Under the pieces are notes generated by a model. That model was not told the origin of the DNA and searched no databases. It saw only the letters and a program-made list of their open reading frames with translations. A program made the translations under genes and the position numbers. Positions 35,053 to 42,253 of a DNA stretch of 64,000 nucleotides are shown here, piece after piece (the stretch's first letter is position 1; the number at the start of each line of letters is the position of its first letter). This stretch comes from Actinomadura parmotrematis (GTDB lineage: Bacteria > Actinomycetota > Actinomycetes > Streptosporangiales > Streptosporangiaceae), in contig NZ_JAIBOA010000019.1 in assembly GCF_019458805.1 (NCBI RefSeq), positions 1-64,000 of the forward strand. Reading direction: 5' to 3'.

Positions 35053-36612
35053 ATGGACCCCGTCATCATCGTCGGCGCGGGCCCGGTCGGCCTCGCCACC
35101 GCGCTGTTCCTGGCCCGCCACGAGGTGCCGTCGACCGTCCTGGAGGCCGCCGCGCGCCGCGACGCCGTCGGGTCCAAGGCGATCTGCTTCCAGCGCGACG
35201 TCCTGGACCTCCTCGGCCGCCTCGGCCCCGCCCGCGCGCTCGTCGACCGCGGCGTGACCTGGACGACCGGGCGCACCTACTACGGCGACCGCGAGCTGTT
35301 CTCCGTCACCTTCCCGAGCCCCGACCCGGGCGCCGTCCCGCCGTGGATCAACATCTCGCAGACCGAGGTCGAGGCCCACCTCGCCGCGCTCGTCGCCGCG
35401 CAGCCCCTCATCGACGTCCGCTTCGGGCATCCCGTCATCGGGCTCCGCGACACCGGCGACGGCGTCGAGGTGGACGCCGCGACCCCGCACGCCCGCATCG
35501 GCCTGTACGGCAGCCACGTCGTCGGCACCGACGGGGCGCGCAGCACCGTCCGGCAGCTCCTCGGCGTGGACTTCCCCGGCCGCTCCTTCGCCGACCAGTT
35601 CCTCATCTGCGACATCCGCGCCGACCTGCCGTTCCCCAGCGAGCGGCGGTTCTTCTTCGACCCCGCCTGGAACCCCGGCCGCCAGGTCCTGCTGCACCAG
35701 TGCCCCGACGGGGTCTGGCGCATCGACTGGCAGGTCCCCGCCGACTACGACCTGGCCGCCGACCGCGCCTCCGGCGCCCTCGACGCCCGCATCCGCGCGA
35801 TCACCGGCGACGCCCCGTACGAGGTGGTGTGGGCCAGCGCCTACCGCTTCCACGAGCGGTGCGCCGCGACCTTCCGCCGCGGCCGCGGCCTCCTCGCCGG
35901 CGACGCCGCCCACCTGTACGCGCCGTTCGGCGCCCGCGGCCTCAACTCCGGCCTCCAGGACGCCGAGAACCTCGCCTGGAAGCTCGCCGCCGTCCGGCAC
36001 GGCCATGCCCCGGACGCCCTCCTGGACTCCTACGACGCCGAGCGCCGCGCCGCCGCCGCCGAGAACCTGCGCGTCACCACCCGCACCATGGAGTTCCTCG
36101 TCCCGCAGGACGACGACCAGCGCCACCGGCGCACCACCGCGCTGAAGGCCGCGCTCGCCGACCCGGACGCGCGCGCGTCCATCGACTCCGGCAAGCTCGC
36201 CGAACCGTTCTGGTACCTGGACTCGCCGCTCACGACCCCCGCCGGGTCCCTTGCGGACTTCCCGACGGAGCCGGGCGCGGCCCGCCCGCCCGTCCCCGGC
36301 GTCCTCTGCCCGGACGGCCCGTGCGACAGCGGCACGCGGCTCCGCGACCTGTTCGGCGACGGCTTCACCGTCCTGGTCGCCGACGCCGCCGACCGCGCGG
36401 CGGCCGAGCGCGACGCCGCCGGCGTCCCCTTCCCGGCCCGCGTCCACGCCCTGCCGGACCTGGACCCCGCCGGCGCCCTCGCCGGCGCCCTGGACGCCAC
36501 GGACCGCAGCGTCCACCTCGTCCGCCCCGACGGGCACCTCGCCGCCGTCCTGCCGCGGTACGAGCCCGCCGCCTTCACCGCCGCGCTCCGCCGCGCCACC
36601 GGCCGTCCCTGA
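35053..36612 (+). CDS. FAD-dependent aromatic monooxygenase (MhpA-like)
   Basis: A 519-residue class A flavoprotein hydroxylase. The FAD/NADPH fold motif GAGPVG is at residues 8-13, a DG segment (VVGTDGARSTVRQLL) near 157, and the GDAAH motif at about 283-287 followed by APFGARGLNSGLQDAENLAWKL (in parts). The C-terminal thioredoxin-like domain typical of phenol hydroxylase and MhpA is present in reduced form. It hydroxylates a phenolic ring to a catechol, the substrate for the extradiol dioxygenase in the same operon. It starts 1 nt after the MBL gene; a terminator hairpin follows. Confidence 0.9.
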   Translation: MDPVIIVGAGPVGLATALFLARHEVPSTVLEAAARRDAVGSKAICFQRDVLDLLGRLGPARALVDRGVTWTTGRTYYGDRELFSVTFPSPDPGAVPPWINISQTEVEAHLAALVAAQPLIDVRFGHPVIGLRDTGDGVEVDAATPHARIGLYGSHVVGTDGARSTVRQLLGVDFPGRSFADQFLICDIRADLPFPSERRFFFDPAWNPGRQVLLHQCPDGVWRIDWQVPADYDLAADRASGALDARIRAITGDAPYEVVWASAYRFHERCAATFRRGRGLLAGDAAHLYAPFGARGLNSGLQDAENLAWKLAAVRHGHAPDALLDSYDAERRAAAAENLRVTTRTMEFLVPQDDDQRHRRTTALKAALADPDARASIDSGKLAEPFWYLDSPLTTPAGSLADFPTEPGAARPPVPGVLCPDGPCDSGTRLRDLFGDGFTVLVADAADRAAAERDAAGVPFPARVHALPDLDPAGALAGALDATDRSVHLVRPDGHLAAVLPRYEPAAFTAALRRATGRP

Positions 36613-36659
36613 GGCCGCCGCCGCTTCGCCGGGTCCGTGGGGCATCATGGAGACGGCGA

Positions 36660-36694
36660 AGCGGCCGGGCCCTCCTTCACAGGGCCCGACCGCT
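36660..36694. terminator. rho-independent-like hairpin between convergent genes
   Basis: Arms 36660-36673 and 36681-36694 pair over 14 bp with one mismatch around a 7-nt loop. It ends the Rieske/MhpB operon on the plus strand and lies just downstream of the stop of the secreted barrel gene on the minus strand. Confidence 0.7.
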
Positions 36695-36717
36695 CCGTCC
36701 TTACCGTTGCCTGCGGG

Positions 36718-37188
36718 CTAGTGCCGCGCGACCGTCAGCTTGAAGACGTTCGGGTAGACGACCTGCTGGACGGTCAGGGTGCCGTACGCGCCCGTCAGGC
36801 AGAGGTTCTGCGCCTCGTACCGCTCCAGCGCGCTCTCGTTGATCTCGCCGACCGCGGTGAACTTGCCCTGGGGGGTGGTCAGCACGTCGGTGCACACGCC
36901 GTAGTAGTCGTTGCCGACCTTGCGGGTGGTGGTGCAGCGGGTGCTGACCGAACCGACGGTGGCGCCGCCCTGCGTGTACGCCAGCGAGCCGTTGGAGATC
37001 AGCACGCTGCCCGCGCCGCGCGGGTCGCAGGTCGGGTTGTCCGGCCCCGGGATGCAGGCCGGGATGAACTGGGTGTCGCCGTCGGCGACGGTCTCGTAGT
37101 AGACGTTCGTGCTCGCGGCGGACGCCGGCACGGCCATCGCGCCGAGGGCCGCCGCCGTCACGGCGAGACCGGTGAGGAAGGTGCGCAT
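36718..37188 (-). CDS. secreted AOC-barrel/dirigent-like protein
   Basis: A 156-residue secreted protein. The signal peptide covers about residues 1-25 (basic start, hydrophobic core, cleavage after PASA). The mature part has the allene oxide cyclase/dirigent-type eight-stranded barrel look: paired Cys at about 45 and 54, VGNDYYGVCTDVLTTP near 90, and a closing block LTGAYGTLTVQQ near 135. Bacterial members of this fold have no settled function; plant dirigent proteins steer phenoxy-radical coupling. A copy of the island operator lies 73 bp upstream. Confidence 0.75.
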   Translation of the reverse strand: MRTFLTGLAVTAAALGAMAVPASAASTNVYYETVADGDTQFIPACIPGPDNPTCDPRGAGSVLISNGSLAYTQGGATVGSVSTRCTTTRKVGNDYYGVCTDVLTTPQGKFTAVGEINESALERYEAQNLCLTGAYGTLTVQQVVYPNVFKLTVARH

Positions 37189-37260
37189 CGAACCTCCTGG
37201 GGTGAGCGGGTGCGCGTTGGCCTCATGGTTGATCGCGGAACCGGCCCGAGACAGCGCGGC

Positions 37261-37277
37261 GGTCCGCCAGGCGGACC
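37261..37277. promoter_or_regulatory. island operator F (17-bp palindrome)
   Basis: GGTCCGCCAGGCGGACC, an almost perfect palindrome (8-bp arms around one A), between the two minus-strand secreted protein genes, 73 bp before the start at 37188. Confidence 0.65.
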
Positions 37278-37298
37278 GTGCAGGTCAGCGCGGGCGGG

Positions 37299-37862
37299 TC
37301 AGCGCCGGGCCCCCGTCCAGCACGTCCCGCCGTACCCCGGCCACGACCGGTCCAGCGTCACCAGCCCGACCTTCGCCGCCAGCCGGATCACGGGGCCGCT
37401 CGTCAGCGCGACCCGGTGCCCGCCCACGACGACGGCGTAGGCGAGCGTCGCGCCGCCGTTCGGGTCCGGCCGGGTGAGGACCGTGCCCGGCCGCGCCCCC
37501 GCGGCGGGCAGCACCTGCACGCCGAAGCAGTCGGCGGGACCGTGCGGCCCGTCCAGGACGGTGTCGTGCACCGGCACGATGATCGGCTGCGGCGCGGGCG
37601 GCGACGGGATGACCACGCCCGGGTCCAGCGGGTTCGCCGGGTCCTGCGGCGCGGTGAGGAACACGTCGGCGTCGGGCCGCGCGTCGCTCGGGCCCGCGTC
37701 CGGCCCGTCGGGCGTGTCGACGTACAGCGTGATGAGCCGGTGCGCGACCCACGCCGACTCCACCTCGTCGGGAACGGGCGGCGCGGCCGAGGCCGGACCG
37801 GCGGCGACACCGGCGCCGAGCACGGCCGCCGCCGCGACGGCGGCGAACTTCAGGACTCCCAT
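37299..37862 (-). CDS. secreted protein of unknown function
   Basis: A 187-residue protein with a clear signal peptide (about residues 1-28, cleavage near ASA/APP). The mature part is proline- and aspartate-rich, with two cysteines (DCFGVQ near 120 and GTCW near the C-terminus) that could form one disulfide. I do not recognise a domain. The start ATG 37862 has GGAGG 6 nt upstream; the same frame stays open far upstream but runs antisense to the oxidase gene. It diverges from the multicopper oxidase gene with operator G between them. Confidence 0.75.
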   Translation of the reverse strand: MGVLKFAAVAAAAVLGAGVAAGPASAAPPVPDEVESAWVAHRLITLYVDTPDGPDAGPSDARPDADVFLTAPQDPANPLDPGVVIPSPPAPQPIIVPVHDTVLDGPHGPADCFGVQVLPAAGARPGTVLTRPDPNGGATLAYAVVVGGHRVALTSGPVIRLAAKVGLVTLDRSWPGYGGTCWTGARR

Positions 37863-37957
37863 GCGAACCTCCGAGAGAAGGGGACAGTCCGCCCCAACCT
37901 GGAGTCCCGCGCCCCCCGCAACAACGCCGCCGTCCCGCCCACCGGACCGCCGCGACC

Positions 37958-37974
37958 GGTCCGCTGGCCGGAAC
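37958..37974. promoter_or_regulatory. island operator G (17-bp palindrome)
   Basis: GGTCCGCTGGCCGGAAC in the divergent gap between the unknown secreted protein (start 37862) and the multicopper oxidase (start 38034). It has both consensus half sites intact. Confidence 0.65.
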
Positions 37975-38033
37975 GCCCGCCCTGGCGACCGCGACGACCG
38001 CGCCCACACTGCGAGGGAACCCCGGAGGCCACC

Positions 38034-39506
38034 ATGCCCGAGCCCTCGCGCCCCTCCCACCCCGGCCCGACGCGCCGCCGCCTGCTCCAGGGCACCGCCG
38101 CCGTCGCCCTCACCGCCGCCGGCGGCCTGGCCGCCCGCGGCCTGTTCCGCCCGGCCCTCGCCGCCGACACCTTCCAGCGGCTCGCCCCCGCACCCGGCAC
38201 CGCCGACATCGGCGGCCGCACCGTCCAGACCTGGCGCTTCGGCGACGCCGTGCCCGGCCCGCTCATCCGCGCCGCCGCCGGCGGCACCGTCTGGGCGCAG
38301 CTCCTCAACGGCCTGCCCGACCCGACGACCGTCCACTGGCACGGCGTCCGGCTCGCCAACGCCATGGACGGCGCCCCCATCACCCAGACCCCGACGCCGC
38401 CCGGCGGGTCCTTCGACTACCGCTTCACCGTCCCCGACCCGGGCACGTACTTCTACCACTCGCACTACGGCATGCAGCTCGACCGCGGCGTCTACGGTCC
38501 CCTGATCGTCGACGACCCGCACGAGCCGCTCGCCTACGACGCCGAGTTCGTCGTCGTCCTCGACGACTGGATCGACGGGACCGGCACCACCCCCGACGCC
38601 GTCCTCGCCCGCCTCCACGCCGGCACCCTCAACCCGCCGCCCATGTACAGCAACGCGCTCGGCGGCCAGGCCGGGCACGTCGTCTACCCGCACCACCTCG
38701 TCAACGGCAGGACCCCGGCCGCCCCCGTCACCTTCACCGCGTCCCCGGGCCAGCGCGCCCGCGTCCGCCTCATCAACGCCGCCTCCGACACCGCCTACCG
38801 CGTCGCCCTCGGCGGCCACCGCCTCACCGTCACCCACACCGACGGCTTCCCCGTCGAGCACGTCACCGCCGACACCCTCATCATCGGCATGGGGGAGCGC
38901 TACGACGTCCTGGTCACCCTCAAATCGGGCGTCCACCCGCTCGTCGCCGAGGCCGAAGGCAAGAGCGCCCGCGCCTTCGCCCTCGTCCGCACCGCCCCCG
39001 GCACCGCCCCGCCCGCCACCGTCACCGTCCCCGAACTGTCCGGCGACCTGCTGACCCTCGCCCGCCTCTCCGCCGACCCGTCCGTCGACCTGCCGCCCCG
39101 CCAACCGGACCAGACCGTCCGCCTCTACCTCGGCAGCGGCCCCCTCGGCACCACCTGGTCGCTCACCAACACCCCCGTCAGCCCCCCGGCCGGCCAGCTC
39201 AGAATCCCCGTCACCCAGGGCCAGCGCGTCAGGCTCACCTTCACCAACGCCACCCAGATCTGGCACCCCGTCCATCTGCACGGCCACACCTACCAGGTGG
39301 GCGGCGCGGGCACCGGCCCCCGCAAGGACACCGTCATCACCCGCCCCAACGAGACGATCACCGTCGACCTGGACGCCGACAACCCGGGCGAGTGGATGCT
39401 CCACTGCCACAACCTCTACCACTCCGAACTCGGCATGATGGCCACCCTCGGCTACGGCGCCACACCCTCCGTCCGAACCGCCCCCCTGCAACACACCGGC
39501 CACTGA
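38034..39506 (+). CDS. Tat-exported multicopper oxidase (laccase-like)
   Basis: A 490-residue three-domain multicopper oxidase. The N-terminus has a twin-arginine signal (TRRRLLQG near residues 13-20) and a hydrophobic stretch ending at about ALAAD, so the folded copper enzyme is exported. All copper motifs are visible: HWHG (about residue 100), HSH (about 142), HPVHLHGH (about 410) and HCHNLYHSELGMM (about 456), the last giving Cys plus axial Met for type 1 copper. It can oxidise phenols or metal ions with oxygen. GGAGG lies 7 nt before ATG 38034. It converges on the TPR gene with 18 bp between stops. Confidence 0.93.
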   Translation: MPEPSRPSHPGPTRRRLLQGTAAVALTAAGGLAARGLFRPALAADTFQRLAPAPGTADIGGRTVQTWRFGDAVPGPLIRAAAGGTVWAQLLNGLPDPTTVHWHGVRLANAMDGAPITQTPTPPGGSFDYRFTVPDPGTYFYHSHYGMQLDRGVYGPLIVDDPHEPLAYDAEFVVVLDDWIDGTGTTPDAVLARLHAGTLNPPPMYSNALGGQAGHVVYPHHLVNGRTPAAPVTFTASPGQRARVRLINAASDTAYRVALGGHRLTVTHTDGFPVEHVTADTLIIGMGERYDVLVTLKSGVHPLVAEAEGKSARAFALVRTAPGTAPPATVTVPELSGDLLTLARLSADPSVDLPPRQPDQTVRLYLGSGPLGTTWSLTNTPVSPPAGQLRIPVTQGQRVRLTFTNATQIWHPVHLHGHTYQVGGAGTGPRKDTVITRPNETITVDLDADNPGEWMLHCHNLYHSELGMMATLGYGATPSVRTAPLQHTGH

Positions 39507-39524
39507 ACCCCCACCGCGCCGGGC

Positions 39525-41969
39525 TCAGCGCTCTTCCGCGCGCTCGGTCCAGTAGGCGAGATTGCGCCGCGTGACAACGCAGTCGGGATGGTCGGGACCC
39601 TGTACGCGCTCACGCTCGAGGAGCAGCGCGGCATACAGCTCGCGAGCGCGCGCGGCGTCCCCGGCCTCACCGGTCCAGCGGGCGAGGTTGGCGCGGGCGG
39701 TGAGGGTGTCGGGATGATCGGGCCCCTGGACGCGCTCACGGTGAGGGAGAAGCTCGATGTACAGGTCGCGGGCGTGCCCGGCGTCCCCGGCGTGGCCGGT
39801 CCAGTAAGCGAGATTGGCACGGGTGGTGAGGGTTTCAGGGTGGTAGGAGCCCAGGACGCGCTCACGGTCGGGGAGGAGCTCGGTGTACAGGTCGCGGGCG
39901 CGCTCGGCGTCCCCCGCGTGGCCGGTCCAGGCGGCGAGGTTGTGGCGGGTGGCAAGGGTGCCAGGGTGATCGGGACCAAGGATGCGCTCCTCGTGCGGGA
40001 GGAGCTCGATGTACAGGTCGCGGGCGCGCGCGGCGTCCCCGGCCACCCCCGTCCACCGGGCGAGATTGTGGCGGGCGGCGAGAGCTCCGATGTGGTCGGG
40101 ACCGGAGATGCGTTCGCGGTGGGGGAGGAGCTCGGTGTACAGGTCGCGGGCGCGTTCGGCGTCCCCGGCCTCGCCCGTCCACCGGGCGAGATTGTGGCGG
40201 GTCGCGAGGGTGTCGGGATGGTCGGCGCCTTGAACGCGTTCGCGGTGCGGGAGCAGTTCGGCGTAAAGGTCCCGGGCACGTGCGGCGTCCCCGGTCTCAC
40301 CGGTCCAGCGGGCGAAGTCGTGGCGGGCGGTGAAGGTCTCGGGGTGGTCAGGACCCAGGCTGTACTCCAAGGCGGTGATGCGGGTGGCGGCCAAGTCGCG
40401 GGCGGTGCGGTAGTCACCACTGGCGTCCAGGTAGTTCAGGACCCGTCTCATGGCATCGGAAGCGGGATGCAGGGCGGCGTGGGCATGCGGGACGAGTTCG
40501 CCCCAGACCGGCCATGACGCCAGCGACCGCGGATCTTCGGGGAAGGATCGGGCGAGCAGGTCGGCGGCCTGCTCCTGGTCGTCGGCGCGTTCGTCGTCGG
40601 TGAGGGCGGCGTCGGTGACGGCCTGGACGAGGCGGTGCACGCTGACGTGGCCGCCGTCCGAAGTCGTCTCGATCATGCTGTGAGCCGCCAGCAGCCCGAG
40701 CGCCTCCCCGACCTGCCAGGGAGCGGCGCCGGGCAGGCCGTCCAGGACGCGCCGGGGCAGGCGGTCGGGGGCGAAGCGGGCCAGTATCCGCATCACCCGT
40801 CCGGCCAGCGGCAGGGCGGCGGTGATGCTGTCCATGGTCAGCGTCCACGTCGCGGCCACCACCTGGCGGTCACCGCGCGCCGCAGCGCCGGCCGGCGGCC
40901 GGCGGGCGCGGCCCAGGCCGACCAGCGGCCGGGCCTGGAGCGCCCAATGCGGACTTTCGCGCAGGCGTTCCAGATACAGAGCGGGCGTCATGCCCGGGAC
41001 CGTGGCGATATAGGCACCGGCCTGGTTCAGCGCCAGCGGCAGCCCGCCCAGCGCCTCGGCCAGCTCCCTCAGCACCCGCCCGCCCTCGCCGTCCCCGCCG
41101 TCCCCGCCTTCCACGCCGAAGCCGGCGCGCAGCGCGAGCGCGTCGAGCGAGGTGCCGGTGGTCTGAGCGAGCAGGTCGGCCCCTTCCGCAGCCGCCAGGA
41201 CCGGCAATGCCAGGACGGTGGCGAGGTCGTCCCAGCCCGTGGCGCGGCGGCTGGTGATCAGCACCCGCCCGCCCACCCGTCCCTCTTCCCGCTCCGCGCG
41301 CGCTGGGCGGCTGCTCAGGCGCGCCAGCAGCTCGTCGAGGTCGGCGGGCTCCTCGGCGTTGTCGAGGACCAGCAGCCAACCGGAATGCCCGGCCAGCCAG
41401 GCGACCGCCCACCCGGCGGCCTCCGCCGCGGGGGCCTGCGTAGCGGCGGCCGAGTCCAGCGGCATGCACAGCTCGCGGCACAACCGGGCAAGCCCGGCCT
41501 GCACCTCCTCGGAGGTCTCGGCGTTGATCCACCACACCAGCTCGTAGCCGTCGGCGTGACGATGGGCGTACTGCAACGCCAGCTCGGACTTGCCGATCCC
41601 GCCCAGCCCCACCACGGCCCGTCCGTCCGGCACCCGCCCGCCCCCGCCCGGACCGGGATCGGCGACAGCGGGACGAGGCTGCTGGGTGATGACCTCGGCC
41701 TGCCGAGGCGCACCGGCACCGGCTCCCAGCGAGCGATGCAGCCCGGCCAGCACCTGGTCACGGCCGACGAACACCCGCCGCGGCGACCGCGGCAGCCCCA
41801 CCAGATGCCGGGCGTCCACGCGATCGACCGGCGGCAACGGCCTGGACGGCAGGACCGGCGTCGCATCGTTGATGGTCAGGTCGCGACCGGCGTTGAAGAC
41901 ATCGGCCGCCGCGCTCACCCGCTGCCCGACCCCGCTCTCGCCGCCCGGACCGTTCTCGACCGCACCCAC
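39525..41969 (-). CDS. NB-ARC/TPR signalling protein
   Basis: A STAND-type ATPase of about 814 residues. A short N-terminal DVFNAGRDLTIN motif is followed by an NB-ARC-like domain with P-loop GLGGIGKSELALQYA near residue 125, LLVLDNAEEP (Walker B-like), GRVLITSRR and GGLPLALNQAGAY. A winged-helix-like linker follows, then six full and one partial 42-residue TPRs of the GPDHPDTLATRHNLA type. Such proteins act as ligand-triggered switches. GTG 41969 is the best start I see; the frame is open further upstream but looks non-coding. It diverges from a receptor-like kinase gene. Confidence 0.85.
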   Translation of the reverse strand: MGAVENGPGGESGVGQRVSAAADVFNAGRDLTINDATPVLPSRPLPPVDRVDARHLVGLPRSPRRVFVGRDQVLAGLHRSLGAGAGAPRQAEVITQQPRPAVADPGPGGGGRVPDGRAVVGLGGIGKSELALQYAHRHADGYELVWWINAETSEEVQAGLARLCRELCMPLDSAAATQAPAAEAAGWAVAWLAGHSGWLLVLDNAEEPADLDELLARLSSRPARAEREEGRVGGRVLITSRRATGWDDLATVLALPVLAAAEGADLLAQTTGTSLDALALRAGFGVEGGDGGDGEGGRVLRELAEALGGLPLALNQAGAYIATVPGMTPALYLERLRESPHWALQARPLVGLGRARRPPAGAAARGDRQVVAATWTLTMDSITAALPLAGRVMRILARFAPDRLPRRVLDGLPGAAPWQVGEALGLLAAHSMIETTSDGGHVSVHRLVQAVTDAALTDDERADDQEQAADLLARSFPEDPRSLASWPVWGELVPHAHAALHPASDAMRRVLNYLDASGDYRTARDLAATRITALEYSLGPDHPETFTARHDFARWTGETGDAARARDLYAELLPHRERVQGADHPDTLATRHNLARWTGEAGDAERARDLYTELLPHRERISGPDHIGALAARHNLARWTGVAGDAARARDLYIELLPHEERILGPDHPGTLATRHNLAAWTGHAGDAERARDLYTELLPDRERVLGSYHPETLTTRANLAYWTGHAGDAGHARDLYIELLPHRERVQGPDHPDTLTARANLARWTGEAGDAARARELYAALLLERERVQGPDHPDCVVTRRNLAYWTERAEER
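39528..40355 (-). repeat. tandem 126-bp repeats encoding TPRs
   Basis: Six 126-bp units (39600-40355) plus one partial unit (39528-39599) inside the NB-ARC/TPR gene. Units encode 42-residue repeats with invariant WTG and GDA-ARDLY cores. The similarity at DNA level suggests recent duplication or gene conversion, so copy number may vary between strains. Confidence 0.85.
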
Positions 41970-42253
41970 CCCGCCACTGTTCCATGAGTCCGTCGCGAAC
42001 GCTTTTCGAAACTTGAAAAGGCCCGCGGAACAGATTCCTGCCGGCACGACCCCGGGCCGACGACACTGCACAGGCTCTCCCCGCCGCGCGGACACGACCG
42101 GCAGCCGCGCCCTCGCACCACCGATGCCGAGGATGCCGGAAAGACACCTTGACCCATCCGGCACTCGACGGAATGCTTGTCCCGCAAGGGCCGGATGCGG
42201 GCGGACCGGCCGCACTCCTTCGGCAAATACCGGGGCGCGGGAGGAATGTGCAG

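Noticed and set aside
37299..39503. Minus-strand frame of over 700 codons running antisense through the multicopper oxidase gene
   Set aside because: Only its last 187 codons (from ATG 37862, with a good ribosome site and signal peptide) look real; the rest is the shadow of the oxidase gene.
39528..40355. Repeat array considered as a CRISPR
   Set aside because: Units are 126 bp, contiguous, without spacers, and encode 42-residue TPRs in frame.
39588..40517. Long open frame (309 codons) antisense to the TPR gene
   Set aside because: It mirrors the 126-bp tandem repeats of the TPR gene; its product is repetitive Gly/Val text with no ribosome site or domain.
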